DNA of 64,000 bases from Megamerina dolium (Eukaryota; Arthropoda; Insecta; Diptera; Megamerinidae). The stretch spans positions 11,203,872-11,267,871 of the forward strand of contig OY978530.1 in NCBI GenBank assembly GCA_963854835.1, read 5' to 3'. Below the pieces are notes generated by a model, which worked only from the letters and a program-made list of their open reading frames with translations, was not told the origin of the DNA and ran no database searches. Below, piece after piece: positions 13,653-25,547 of this stretch. A program made the position numbers and the translations under genes. Each line of letters begins with the position of its first letter. Within the stretch, counting starts at the first letter, position 1.

Positions 13653-14846
13653 TAATGTTTGTGGTTGCGTCGCAGTGGCAAACATCATGAATGTGTATGT
13701 GTATGTGATGTAGTGAGTGGGAATGATAGGAAGAAAACGATAATGTAAAGTGAAGAAATCCGTCAGAATATGTAGACGATTGACGTCGGATGTCTTGGTG
13801 TGGTGAAGGTACCACAATACCAATAGTATCGGTCAATGGTCTCCGAAATCAACGACAACGAAATATGTTGATTGGAGTTGTGGGTCCAAGCTGTAATAAT
13901 CCACGCTTCTTTGTCGCGCCTCCAAGAAACATATAACGGTGTGCCATATCCTAATGCTGTCTTAATAGAGCATTAAGTGTATGCATCTATGTAAATCGAG
14001 GCGTTCGACATGATCTCATGAATGATCATGAACGAATTTGCTCGATAGAAGAGAAGAAATATTAGTAATGTGTGTTGTGATTGCGTATGTGTGTATATGG
14101 CAGACTCATCTGTAGACATTACTCACGTTCGAATATTATAACCTGGGTGTAGCAGTAGCAGAAGATGAAAAAATGGAGCAGTATATGATGCAAGGAGCAC
14201 TACTAGCAATCTGCATCCCTCAACCACTCATAACTAAAAAAAAGGAAAGAAAAACAAAATATACAAAATAATTTAAACAATTAAATGGTTGTCTTAATCA
14301 TTTCCAATTTTGGCGATATAATTTGAGATTTTGATAAATGTTGCCTTTGAATTGGGTTTATTTCATTTAATGTTTTGTATTACCTTTTACATCGGGGTTA
14401 TTATTTAGATTTTTGTTGCGATTTATTGAATTATTTGTTTATTGAACTGTTTTTATATTCCTTTCTTGTTATTGTTGAAGTTGTGAATTTCTTTTAGGTT
14501 TAGGTAATTTCAGTTTAAAATTTTGGTATGATTAAGGTTGTAAGATGATAAAGTTAAGTGTCAGGAATGTTCTTGTTCTTAAGATTGGTTTTTGAATAAA
14601 TTTTTGAATTGGTTTCTGTGCTTTTGAATATAATTTTTGATTGTGTCGTTATATTTGAATTTGCAAGTGGTTCTATAATTTTGTTGATTTAGAAATTGTT
14701 GAATTTTAATAGGATAATTAGTGATTAGCTAATATATTAAGGGATAACCACTTGAATAGGGCGCGTGTTTCATCAGGTTCACTCAGTGGAAGGGTTGATT
14801 GGGAGTTGAGTCAGTCAGTTTAGATATATGATACATTGTCAATTAC
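13653..14846. other. AT-rich region before a gag gene; possible leader or LTR
   Basis: No open frame. By position it could hold the 5' LTR and leader of the element at 14847, but I could not match it to a second LTR. Confidence 0.3.
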
Positions 14847-16765
14847 ATGAGTGTTGTGAAACGGGGCCTGGAGCAACGAAAAAGTCGTCGAGTAGAAGCA
14901 TATACTCGAAAGAACTGTCTACAAAACGATAGCGAATTAGAAAGTGTAGATTCGGACAACGCAGATATGTCTTTACAACACTCACCTGTTAAATCGTCAG
15001 CAGTACATGGTAATTCCGGGGTAATTGACAAATCGAATACGATCATCCAGCGAAACCCTGATCCTTTACAGAGCGAATACAATAGGGGTGCAATACTCAA
15101 ATTAACACCCGCTTCAGATAGTGGCAAGGTGCATCCAGTAAATGTAAATGTTCCTCCTCCGCCCCTTTAAAGAAATTCTGCCGGTAGTAGATAGGCAAAT
15201 GTCACAACGAGTGACCTGTCAGAATTGATCAGGGCGATAACGTTGCAAGTGTAGCAAACTCAAAGATTACAGGAGACCATAAATTATGGTTTTAAGGATT
15301 TGAGTAAGAGGATAGATCAAAATACATTAGATAATGCCGCCACTGGAGTTATGCAAAAGGAGCCAACAGCTGCCGGAGAACGCGAGCCTGGAGTAGGTCA
15401 AAATTCCATCCACCGACGGTCACCACTTTATCCGAAGTTTCACAATCAAGACCTGGATCGAGAAATAGGCAAATTAATTATCGAGACGGTAATAGCGGAC
15501 GACAGTTACAACTGGATAAATGGGGCATACAGTTTGACGGAAACCAGGATAAATTAGCCATTGAGGATTGAGGAACATCTCCAAGCACAGTATGGATGTG
15601 ACTGGAATGAAATTCTGCGAGATTTTCATGTGCTGCTGGCCGGAGAAGCGAGAGAATGGTACTGGCTACATTTGAGAACCAGACATGTTCCGGATTGGTC
15701 AACAATGAGGCAGGACTTAATGCGGCAATATCGGAGTACTAAATCGCAATTTGATATTATGCGTTGTATGGTAGACAGACGACAAATACCCGGAGAAACC
15801 GTCAATCCCATTTCGGATTACGAGATGATCCGGATCCTGAAGAGTAGCATACGGGATGCGCTGGCGAGGATTGTACATCCCATGGCCATATACACTGTAG
15901 AACAATTGCGGGAAGAATACAATGAAGCGGAATATAACTTCGCCAAACGTGAAACGCGTCCATTGCCTCATCAGTCCTCGAACCGCTACATACCTCAATC
16001 AAGAAACAATAATGTTAATGCATTGCAAGCGTTACATGATGTATACGCGGATACAGACCGGATTGAGGAGGTGAGTGAAGTGGTGAAGGACTTCAGTAGT
16101 CAGCAGCACAAGCAGCCAACGGTTTGTTGGAACTGCAAACGCACCGAATATGTCTATATGGGGTGCGAATCACCACAGCGCTCAATTTTCTGTTACAAAT
16201 GCGGTAATAACTCCCAAATGTCCGAGATGCAAAGCGGAAAACTCACTGAGGAACGTGACGTTTATGGCGGGGGAATCACGTTCGACGCAGACTCCCGCAG
16301 TGCTGCCACACGAACATTAGCATCGAACACAATACATTCGCCAACTGATGAGTGTCCTGTAACAATTTTGAGAAAGAATACTATTAGCGACGAGATTCCA
16401 TTAGTAACAACAAAATACACATACCTATAGAAGAGCGTATGAGACGATACAAGGAGGCACGGAAGCGTATATTCGAGAAGAAGCAGATTACTGGCATGCG
16501 TATGGTATCAATCAGGATATTAAAAGCACGTGAACGTTATCAGTGCAGACGACGTACTCGGAGGTGTGTGTTATCATCTGTGCGACGATTCACAGATGGT
16601 GATCCCAGAGTATACGACGAAGTGCAGATCCATAACACCAAATGTAGAGGCCTCCTGTATACTGGAGCATCAGTAAGCCTCATAGGAGCAGGCGCAGCCG
16701 AGTTGTTGGGCCAGTTAAAAGCCATTCCAGAGCTTTTTTTTTCGCAGGTGAAGCTCAAGATGTAG
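14847..16765 (+). pseudogene. Ty3/gypsy-like gag-protease relic
   Basis: Four consecutive plus-strand pieces (14847-15170, 15300-15557, 15561-16430, 16439-16765) read as one gag-protease gene broken by stops and shifts. The third gives a capsid-like segment (HLQAQYGCDWNEILRDFHV) and a Cys-rich nucleocapsid (CWNCKRTEYVYMGC, then FCYKCG). In the first finger the expected His is replaced. The last piece carries the protease site as LLYTGASVSLIG, with the catalytic Asp changed to Tyr. Capsid and zinc-knuckle style resemble the gag piece at 52050-52370. Confidence 0.75.
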
Positions 16766-16883
16766 TACGTGTTGACCGGCTTCGAATGATCCGTGACGAA
16801 ATTTGCGATAACTTGCATCAGGCTTAAGAGAGAGGGGCGATGCATTATAACAGGAGAAGTAGGGTGGTGACTTTTGTTCCGGG

Positions 16884-17063
16884 CAGGAGGTGTTTAAACG
16901 TAACTTTCCTCTCAGTGACTTCAGCAAGAGCTTTAATGCCAAGCTGAGTAAAAAGTTCACCAAATATCGAGTGGTCAGGGCGATCGGAAACATTATGTAC
17001 GAGCTGGAAACTCTTCTTGGTAAATCCATGGGCATATTCCATGCCAAAGATGTTAAGCAGTAG
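16884..17063 (+). pseudogene. pol C-terminal fragment of the same element type
   Basis: The plus strand reads QEVFKRNFPLSDFSKSFNAK through YELETLLGKSMGIFHAKDVK to a stop at 17061-17063. This looks like the tail of an LTR-element integrase/pol protein. RT, RNase H and the integrase core are absent between 16765 and here, so the element has lost most of pol. Confidence 0.6.
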
Positions 17064-17970
17064 ACTCGAACGGATTGCTGAAAGGGAAGAGATACAGATA
17101 CACAAAGTATCAATATAATAGTGAATATATGAATTTACACTTCCCGTGGTTTTTCCAGATGATCCAATGGTATTGCTATTGTTTTTTTAGTTATGCCTGG
17201 TGATGCTGTTTCACGTTTATTAATTTTGGACCAAATAATTGCCGTTCGGTGGATGGAAGTTTATGTTTGCTGTTGTTTGTTTCTGATTGGTTTCAATTTC
17301 CTTATTTTCTTGAATTCAATGGTATTGTATTCCATTGTATTATTGTATTATTTTTTATTCTTTGGTATTCATATGTGTATTTTTTTGTATTTTTGCTGTT
17401 TTGTTTCTGATTGGATCCAATTTTTTTTATTTTTTCTTGTATTCAATTGTATTGTGTTCCATTGTATTATTGTATCATTTTTTCTTTATTCTTTTCTATT
17501 GATATATTATATTTTAGTTTGGTTTAGGTATTTTCAGTTGTTTTCCTTTTAAATTTCCCTCCAGAATTGTACCTGTAAATAGAAGAAGAGAAATTAATTA
17601 ATGGCCGCTTGACAGTTTGCATCATATGTCAGGTTAATGATTGCACTCGTAAGGTAGCATATACGCGATGAGGTTCATGTAGGTTTGATGGTTTTTGTTT
17701 CGAATAAAAGGATTTTGATGTGTTTTTTTTTTCATCAATATTTTTGACATCTTGTGATTTTTGACAATTAATGGACATTCTTTCATATATTGTGCATATG
17801 ACAGTGGAACGGATATTCCGATTGCGGTGCTGGATTAATTGTATTATGTTTTTGGTTAAGTTGGATGTCATATCTGGGACACATTTTGTGTTTATTTTTT
17901 TTTTTTTGTGAGGGAAATAGTTCACATTGCGAGCCAAAGGTTGAATACGATGAGTTTCTTTGGTTGTCAA
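17064..17970. other. T-rich non-coding DNA, possible 3' LTR
   Basis: Strongly T-rich; the open frame at 17193-17552 is low-complexity. It follows a pol tail, so an LTR is plausible, but no second copy was found. Confidence 0.3.
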
Positions 17971-17974
17971 TGTC

Positions 17975-18043
17975 GGCCCGGCTAATGCTGGTAGAGCATG
18001 AGACCTGTTATCTCAGGAGTGGGCGTGACCTACGCTGGGCACC
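17975..18043 (+). pseudogene. tRNA-Lys-like relic
   Basis: GCCCGGCTA, GGTAGAGCATGAGA and TCTCAGG match the acceptor, D-arm and anticodon-stem pieces of eukaryotic tRNA-Lys, and TGGGC matches the 3' acceptor strand. The D-loop is shortened, the anticodon loop reads CCTGTTA and the T-arm is scrambled. It is a decayed tRNA or the head of a tRNA-Lys SINE. Confidence 0.45.
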
Positions 18044-18125
18044 ACAAGAATTGTGTCGTTGGGAGGGTCCACATAGCACACTTTCGTTATTGCGGTACAG
18101 TGGCACTTCCTCTTACAGCGCCAGA

Positions 18126-18268
18126 GTTTTGTTGCGTGTGGCCTGTCAAACTGAGCTTCTCATGTCAGATGTGACTCCAATATGTACAGCTGCCAACTGT
18201 GTCTTGAGGTTGTATCACTTATTATGCCAGATGCCAGAATGGTGGATTTCCTGCCGTACGTGATATTT
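18126..18268 (+). repeat. Anonymous dispersed repeat A, copy 2
   Basis: Near-identical to 8803-8940. It lies about 85 bp after the tRNA-Lys-like relic, which the first copy lacks. Confidence 0.8.
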
Positions 18269-18514
18269 AGCTAATAATGAAGGTTCACACAAAATAATAT
18301 CGTAAAATGGTCTAAATAGTGTCTAAATATTGCACATAAATTATTTGCTTAGAACAAAGCAAACTGTAAAATAAATTGTTTATTATTTATAATTTATTGG
18401 TCAACTGATGTAAAATAAAGAGAGTGAGTTACCTCATAGCAACTGTAGCAAATATAAGTTTATGCTTTTTCAGACAGCGGGCAGCCGTCTCAACCTACCT
18501 ACCTTTTTAGAGCA

Positions 18515-18950
18515 ACCCTGTCCCGTCCATCGCATTTCTTAGAGAGCCCTGATATCAGCCTTGTATTTATGGAGAACATCAACCAACTATATATAGGCTC
18601 TTACCCTATAGAGGGATCGGACAATCCAGGCGCATAAATCGTGATCCTTATTTTGTTTGGGAGGGTCATCTAGAAGTTCAGTAGTCCTCATCCGAGGCAT
18701 ACTCAAATTTTTTATTGGGGGGAATTTTTATATGGTGGTTCCAAGCCCTACGCACAACCTTTAACCGCGGAGGTTTTCACCACCCACTTCAGCCGTCTCC
18801 CAGAGGGTGCTAGAAAAAACTTTGCCCCGTAGTCGTCTCGTGGCTACATGATGGCACTCTCATTACAGAATGAAGGTGCCATCATATAGCACGCAGAACA
18901 AACTACATGACGTCCATGTTACCTTGCGAAAAACACGACAAGATCACCAG
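18515..18950 (-). repeat. Anonymous dispersed repeat B, copy 1
   Basis: Collinear with 37845-38330 over about 440 bp with moderate divergence. Shared landmarks are TTTATGGAGAACATCAACC, CTCATCCGAGG, GCACAACCTTTAACCG and GAACAAACTACATGACGTCC. Strand is arbitrary. No protein domain recognised. 18951-19470 shows nothing else. Confidence 0.7.
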
Positions 18951-19470
18951 ATTTACCAGACTACATCACATTTTAATTTATCTATATGATGTTCATAAAA
19001 TTTGTTAAGTATTTGGTATGTATGCCGTAAAAAAGTGTATTTCGAATAATCACAGATTTTACGGATGTTCACGTATATTTTAAAAGAATGGTATATAAAT
19101 GTAATAATAGTCAGATTGTGGTATATAAAATATTAATAAGATTCGAATTTTTTTCCAAAAAAGTAACAAACATTGGCATATCGTTTATTTAACATGGAGC
19201 GGTATTGTGAGTAATTACTATGAATTTCGTAAGGTAGTTCAAGCGAGAGATTATAAGAGTCTATTGGTGATGCAAGGAGCTTAGAACATAAGATTGAATA
19301 TTTGGTTATGTTAGAATATAACTTAGTAACCCTTTTTACATCGAATATGTTTATTATCTTTATTCTCGTTATGCACTCGTTCTTTCTGTTATAATATACG
19401 AGCACATTTGTATCATTTACTCATTCCAATAATAAACGTTGAACTGATGACATCATTTGTTCCACAAATT

Positions 19471-19492
19471 CAATAGGTTATGTGCCCCGGTA
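19471..19492 (+). other. Possible copia primer-binding site
   Basis: GGTTATGTGCCC resembles the initiator-tRNA-Met half-molecule primer site used by copia-type elements. It lies about 120 bp before copia gag, so an LTR may end just upstream. Tentative. Confidence 0.35.
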
Positions 19493-19573
19493 CAATAAAC
19501 CTGGATGATATAAATTTGTTGAAAAAAATTTAAATAGATCATGGTGTATAAAAATTAATAAAAGTCGTGCAGT

Positions 19574-21393
19574 ATGACAACGATGTATTCAATTGATAAA
19601 CTCAATGAATCAAACTACGATTCGTAAGACATCTGTGGAAGAATGAAAAAATTTGGAGGAGGTGTATAAACAACGTTCAGCATCATTCAGTGCAAGCTCC
19701 GTTATTAAGCAAACTACAAAGAAAGATATGAAAAAGTTCAATGGTAAATGTTTTGCATGTGGTAAGAGAGGGCACTTTGCAAACAAATGCAAAGAGAAGC
19801 AAAAGCAAAACGTATCGGCTGTGTGTATAATAGCGACATCAGATACACACACCATCACAGAGTCGCGCTGGTATATTGACAGTGCGCCAAGAGAAAATTT
19901 GGCTTGGAGCAAACATGTTGATAATAGCGAAATGCAGAGGTGAAGTGTTGTTACGCACGAAAGAAAGAAATGTTCGATTGTACAATGTGTTGTATTCTCC
20001 ACAGCAGCAAAAAATGGTATGACTGTACATTTCAAAGGTGAGCATTTTGCGAGCAGCAGAGATAGAAAACTTATATACTATTGAATTTGACGAAGAGAAA
20101 TTGTTTGCAGTGAACAACAATGAAATATGGCATCGTCGATTTGGGCACTTAAGTTTTCAATGCCTTCGCGGCATTAAGTGTAATGGTATCGTATGAGGAA
20201 TGACAGAAAAAACAATAGAGCAAACAAGTTGTAAAACGTATATGGTTGGTAAAATACAATTGTCCGAACGTCGAGCAGAAAATTTGTTGGTGTTGTTCCA
20301 TACAGATGTTTGCGGTCCTATAAATGTCAAGTCAGTTGGTGATCTCGTTATTTTTTGACTTTTATCGACGATAAGTTTCGTTTAATTTTGATATACATAT
20401 TATAGAACAAAATTGAAGTATTGAGTGAGTTTCAATCCTTCAAGTTATTTGCTGAACGCCAGATCGATAATGAAATAAGGACACTACGAAACTATAATGG
20501 TAAGGAATACTTGAATAACAATTTTGACACATTCCTGCAACATATTGGTATAAAACGTGATATTCAAACGAGTCCAAAGCATATGTGTGTATGATAAAGA
20601 AACGCACAGGAAGAGACATGCGCATATGATTGTGCACCAGCATCAGGCAACGTAAGTCCAGGCAGGCCAAAAATCATTCGCCGCGGGAAGTCTGGGCGAC
20701 CAGTGAACCAAGGAACATGGAAGTTGGAAGTTAGTTGATCTACTTCCAAGACCATCAAGAGCAAATGGATTTTCGCACTTGAAGAAAATAAGTACTGGAA
20801 AATATAATGTCACAAGGCACGATTTGGTATCGAGTGCACCGATACCAAAGTCGTGCATTATTCAACAATAAGAATGTTGTTGGCAATAGCAGTTGAAGAA
20901 AAATGCATTTATAGCAAACGGATGTTAGCACTGCATATTTAAACGGTGAGTTGTAAGACGACATATATATACAGTAACAAAAGAACCAACAAAAGTGTTG
21001 AAGTTGCAAAAGACAATTTGTGGTTTGAAGCAATCGGGAATTTCAACCTAGATGAAAATTTAAATCAAATGGGATTTGTAGTTTGCGACAGCGAGCCTAG
21101 GTTATACAACAGAACTTATCGTGAGAAATACTGATAGCGGTCTACGTGGACGATACTATCACTGCATGTAAAGAAACAGATGAAATTCATCGAGTCAAAG
21201 AGGCCATTGGGGAAAGATTCAATATGGATGCAAAGTCGTCTTGCAACATTTTCTTGGAATTGAGGTTGAGCGGAAAGGTGAAGTAGATGATATATTATTC
21301 AGTCAAACTAAGTATATAAAAGATTTACTCAAGCATTATGGCATGAACAACTGTAAAGTAGCATCAGTACCATTGGAACCCAGTTATCATGAC
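19574..21393 (+). pseudogene. Ty1/copia polyprotein relic
   Basis: The plus strand follows copia order through many frames. Gag start (MTTMYSIDKLNESNYDS) at 19574. Nucleocapsid knuckle CFACGKRGHFANKC near 19750-19793, a perfect CX2CX4HX4C. Protease WYIDSAP near 19870. Pre-integrase IWHRRFGHLSFQCLRG near 20125-20170, then an integrase piece with LVLFHTDVCGP near 20285. RT follows with AYLNGEL near 20935 and YVDDTITACKETDEIHRVKE near 21140-21200. Large internal pieces are missing; RNase H and the 3' LTR are gone. It ends at a hairpin and a different TE. Confidence 0.88.
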
Positions 21394-21434
21394 AGAATCG
21401 ACAGGTGTCGTTTTCTACTACACCTGTCGATTCT
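21394..21434. repeat. 15-bp perfect hairpin at copia/LOA junction
   Basis: Arms 21394-21408 and 21420-21434, loop 11 nt. Copia RT (VPLEPSYHD) lies to the left; to the right is the minus-strand LOA C-terminus (GHCRLNYHMKN). Confidence 0.9.
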
Positions 21435-21436
21435 TC

Positions 21437-22560
21437 ATATGGTAGTTGAGTCTACAGTGCCCAGTAATCAGCTCTGTGTAGAGTTTTATGTCATTTCTGT
21501 TGAGGTTAAGAACATCCACTCCAACATGTGCGGGATCAACAAGCCTTCGACTGACGCATGCCCATTTGGGCCCTCCAGTAGTCAAGTAGATCCCGTTTCT
21601 CCCTTTCACATATCAAGTTGTTTATGAAACTGCTTATAATCCTGCAGAAAGGCTCTGGTTCAATGAAAGGAGCTTTTGCGCCTTCCATTGCAAGGGAGTC
21701 GGCAATTTCGTTCCCCCGTGCTATTCATGTCCCGGCACACACAATAGGGTGACAGGATTCTTTGCTACCAGGGTATTGAGAAGTTTAAAACATTCTCAAA
21801 CCGGCCTTGATTGAAACGAGAATTTTACCAGGGACTAGAGCCGCCTGGCTGTCTGAGAGGATGCATATTTTGATACCACGGGTGCCCCTACGTATGCATT
21901 CTCTCGCACATACCTCTAAAGCATGGGCCTCCGCCTAAAATATGGAAGCTGTTTTCATCATTGCGATTGCTTTCAGAAATCTTGGTCCAACAATTCCAGC
22001 CCCCGCCCTATCTTCCATCTTAGACCCTTCAGTGTACCACAACTCTGAGCACACTTTTGGGACCATATAGCTACTCCACCAAGCAGAACGGTCGTTGATG
22101 ACCACTTCAAAGTGTTTGGAGAAGACTAGCTTTCTATCCATTTTGTCCAAGACCACAAGACATGGAGAGCCCCAAACGGTGTCCAGGACCTTTGTATGTC
22201 CTGTGATATTGCCTTCTTTAAAGTTAGATGGATTAGGTAGCCTTAGTGCCGCACTGGTTGCCGTCCTTTTGACCATGAGGTGTTGAGGAGTGAGTCCAAT
22301 CAGAATTCCTAAGGCTGCAGTGGGTCACGTGCACAATAGCTTCATGACCCCCAAAAAGGTTATTCGATGAACGTTGATAAGGATCATTCTAGCCTTTGTT
22401 TGATCTACCTTCTGCCACCACGCCAAGGAGGCATAGGTTATCATTTCCACTGTTACGGTCTTATACGACCATGCCACCATTTTGGTCGCAGACAACATTT
22501 TTTACCGTGTAATCTCTGGCACGCATAGCTTGCGCCGGTTAATGTAGAGTCAAATTTTCC
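21437..22560 (-). pseudogene. LOA/R1-group RT tail and RNase H
   Basis: Minus reading: RT thumb region (YASLAWWQKVDQTKARM near 22400-22450), then RNase H beginning LWYTEGSKMEDRAGAG near 22000-22050, where the first catalytic Asp of the usual TDGS is Glu. A degraded PGHE piece near 21730 and the C-terminal GHCRLNYHM near 21440 follow. Multiple stops. It resembles the 240-2360 relic more than the 25-31 kb pair. Confidence 0.75.
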
Positions 22561-22639
22561 TCTAATCATTATCACCAAATCATCCTCAAAACTTCGTATC
22601 CGAGGTCATCGAGAGCGAGACTCATATACCGGCTTCGTG

Positions 22640-22870
22640 TTTTTCTACAGAGACTGTAGATTTCCTGGGAATCGAAGAAGATACAAACTATACAAATAAT
22701 TCTCGATGTGGATCGGCCCCCTCATTTATTAAGCGTGGACAGCGTAGCAAGACATGCAGATTGTTTTCGTTCTCGTTCGGATACTTTGGACAAAACGGGT
22801 CATCCTGGTATTTCAAGCTGTGAAGGTTTTGCTTAAAACATCGGTGCCCTCTTAGCTCAGGTAGAAGTCA
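22640..22870 (-). pseudogene. R1-type pol C-terminal zinc region
   Basis: Minus reading gives KQNLHSLKYQDDPFCPKYPN then HVLLRCPRL, like the post-RNase H Cys/His region of R1-type elements, with one Cys lost. Probably separate from the LOA fragment beside it. Confidence 0.55.
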
Positions 22871-23035
22871 ACTCCTCTGTGTTTACGGTTGATCCATTTA
22901 TCAACGTATGGAATCAGGTTATATGCCCGTCTCCCCTTCTACGATTTTTCCCACTTTGGTAACATACTGTGCCGTCTCTCATCTCGTTTCGATGCCCCAG
23001 GACATGTGTGTATATGCGCTGTGGGTTGGTAGCAG

Positions 23036-23063
23036 TATATATATATGTGTATATATATGTATG

Positions 23064-23110
<47 letters not shown>

Positions 23111-23150
23111 CTATATATATGTATTTATATATATATATATTATATGTATA

Positions 23151-23211
<61 letters not shown>

Positions 23212-23238
23212 GTATATATATATATGTATATATATATG

Positions 23239-23331
<93 letters not shown>
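23036..23331. repeat. (TA)n / TATG array
   Basis: About 300 bp of TA broken by GT steps. Open frames across it are repeat translation. 23332-23812 is AT-rich with nothing recognised. Confidence 0.95.
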
Positions 23332-23335
<4 letters not shown>

Positions 23336-23812
23336 TTATAATCTCTTTTTAATATTTTCCCCAAGCACAAAGGAAGGAGAAAAGGATGTGGGAGAAAGAC
23401 CAAGTCCGTCTCCGTGGAATAAGAATTTAAACATCTTTCTCTTACCTTCGGTTTATGTTTAATATTAAAATCGTGTGTTATGTGCGAATACACATAACTA
23501 CTCTTTCTCCTCTATCTCCCTTTATCCACTTCCGCTTATTCCTGATTATTGCAGTATTTTTCCTGTGGCGTGAAAAGTAAGGACTCTCTTAATATACATG
23601 TATGTCTCAGATATAAAAATTCCACATTAAAAACTAAAATATCTTGTAAGCTATTTGTTTAAAAAATTTTTTATTTTTTTAGCTAAAAACATAAATAAGT
23701 AGGCTTGATAAGAAATTTAAAAATATTTGGACACATTTTTTACTTTTTAATTGCATTTATTAATTGTTCACTCCTTTCGTCAATTCCTCTGTGAGAATAT
23801 TTCACTCCAGAC

Positions 23813-24220
23813 TGTTCCGAATATAACATCTTCTTGTCTAGAGCCTGTGTTTCCATTCACTCAGTAACTCTTTAGCTATGTCAATATCAGCATATAACTC
23901 CTACAGCTCATGTTGTACCCTATTTTGTACTGAACGACACAAATGGGTTCAAAGATCTTGCGTACGATCTGGAAAACTTCGTGGAACAAGAAATTGGAAA
24001 GTGTACAGAGTTCTACGCTATATGTAACGACTGGCATGATAAGAGATTGTAGAGTATGGTTTTCCTTCTTCGAAATAATGCTCTTCAATTAATTTCTTAG
24101 TGCTAGAGTGATCTTTCGCATGATCCTCAGACTAATATAATTACTGGTGTTAACGCTGGTTCCAAGATAAATGAAACAAGTACTGCTTTGAAAGAGTAGT
24201 TGTCAAAACCAATTATCGTA
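23813..24220 (-). pseudogene. Old RTE C-terminal fragment
   Basis: Diverged match on the minus strand to the RTE coding region at about 59440-59870, for example the equivalent of PVLTYGAEAW and KIFGPICV. Several stops. Confidence 0.75.
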
Positions 24221-24228
24221 CTTTAGAT

Positions 24229-24440
24229 TAAACGACCATTTTCACGATTTTCGATAGGTAGTAATTTAGAACAGGTTTTGCTAAATTGACCATTTTGGTA
24301 AGAAGATATTTTTACGAATTTCGACAGCTAGTGATCTAGAACGAATTTTACAATTTGTAAATTTGTCCAACACAACTTCCTCAGGCCTAAAGTGGCCATT
24401 TGGCTTTTTTCTGAATTTGGATAGTTAGTTATATAGAAAG
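24229..24440. repeat. Diverged tandem repeat, three units
   Basis: Units share GACCATTTT..ACGA.TTTCGA.A followed by GTAGT/TAGTGAT.TAGAAC, starting near 24229, 24287 and 24399. Spacing is irregular and divergence high. 24441-24768 shows nothing. Confidence 0.4.
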
Positions 24441-24768
24441 GACTCAATTATACCTTATGTAATCTCGGCAAAATCACTTCTTTATTTCAAAATAATCGGC
24501 ATTGGCCAAACCTACATATAGTAAAAACACTATATGCATACCACTAGATTTTGCAATTCGTTAACACATTTTTTTTAAATTTTGGTTATAATATTTTCCG
24601 TGTTTCTGTGAATATTTCAAGGCTTAATAAATAAATAATGAGAAAAATATGATTTAGTAAATAATTTTCGAAGTAGTCGATCAAGAAAAAAGGTCCTTAT
24701 TACTTTTCCTCCTTCAAGTACATTTAAAGAAATTTTAATTACTATTAAAAGTCCGGTTACAATTATAT

Positions 24769-25483
24769 ACTTACTTACTTACTTAGTTATGTGGCCATAA
24801 CAACCGAATATCGATTTAGGCCGAAAATAACATGCTTCGCCAGCCATCTCTCTTCTTCGCTAGCTGGCGCCAGTTAGAAATTCCAAGCGCCGTCAGGTTC
24901 TCCAGTACTTGGTCTTTCCACCGGAGGTTTGGTCTTCCTCTTCTGCGTCGTCCTCCAGCGGGTTCCGAATATAACACCTTCTTAGCTGGAGCGTGTTCTT
25001 CCATTCGCTCTTAGGCGAATCGATCTTGCGTAGGACTTTTCTCTCGAAAACACCAAGCATTCGTTCATCCGAGGTGGAAATTGTCCAGGCTTCAGCGCCA
25101 TATGTTAGGACAGGCATGATGAGAGACTTGTAGAGTGTAGTTTTCGTTCTTCGAGAGAGGGCTCGACTTCTCAATTGCTTACTCAGCCCAAAGTAACACC
25201 TGTTAGCAAGAGTTATCCTACGCATGATCTCCAAGCTGACGTCATTACTGCTGTTAATGCTGGTTCGAAGATAGACAAAGTCCCTTACTACTTCAAAAGC
25301 GTAGTTGTCAATAGTGACGTGCTGTCCAAGACGCCGGGACTCTTTGTTTGTTGACACTAGATACTTCGTCTTGCCCTCGTTCACCGTTAGACCCATCCGA
25401 CGCGACTCTCTTCCAATTCTGAGAATGCTGCGCTGACTGCTCGCGTGTTCATGCCGATTATGTCAATATCATCGGCATACGCT

Positions 25484-25486
<3 letters not shown>
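24769..25486 (-). mobile_element. 5'-truncated RTE copy with internal deletion
   Basis: The 3' end is at the left with a short tandem tail (complement of TAAG units, 24769-24788). The body is nearly identical to 59250-60050 and includes GLTVNEGKTKYLVSTNKESR. About 126 bp (equivalent of 59689-59814) is replaced by about 11 bp of filler at 25008-25020. The 5' end stops at a TA array within the AYADD-encoding stretch. Confidence 0.92.

Positions 25487-25543
<57 letters not shown>
25487..25543. repeat. (TA)n array
   Basis: Joins the RTE copy to the plus-strand LOA copy. Confidence 0.97.

Positions 25544-25547
<4 letters not shown>

Noticed and set aside
17193..17552. 119-residue hydrophobic open frame
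   Set aside because: T-rich low-complexity DNA giving Phe/Leu/Ile runs; no start context or homology.
18848..18884. Imperfect 17-bp inverted repeat in repeat B
   Set aside because: Two mismatches and only loosely matched in the second copy; likely old structure of the repeat, not a junction.
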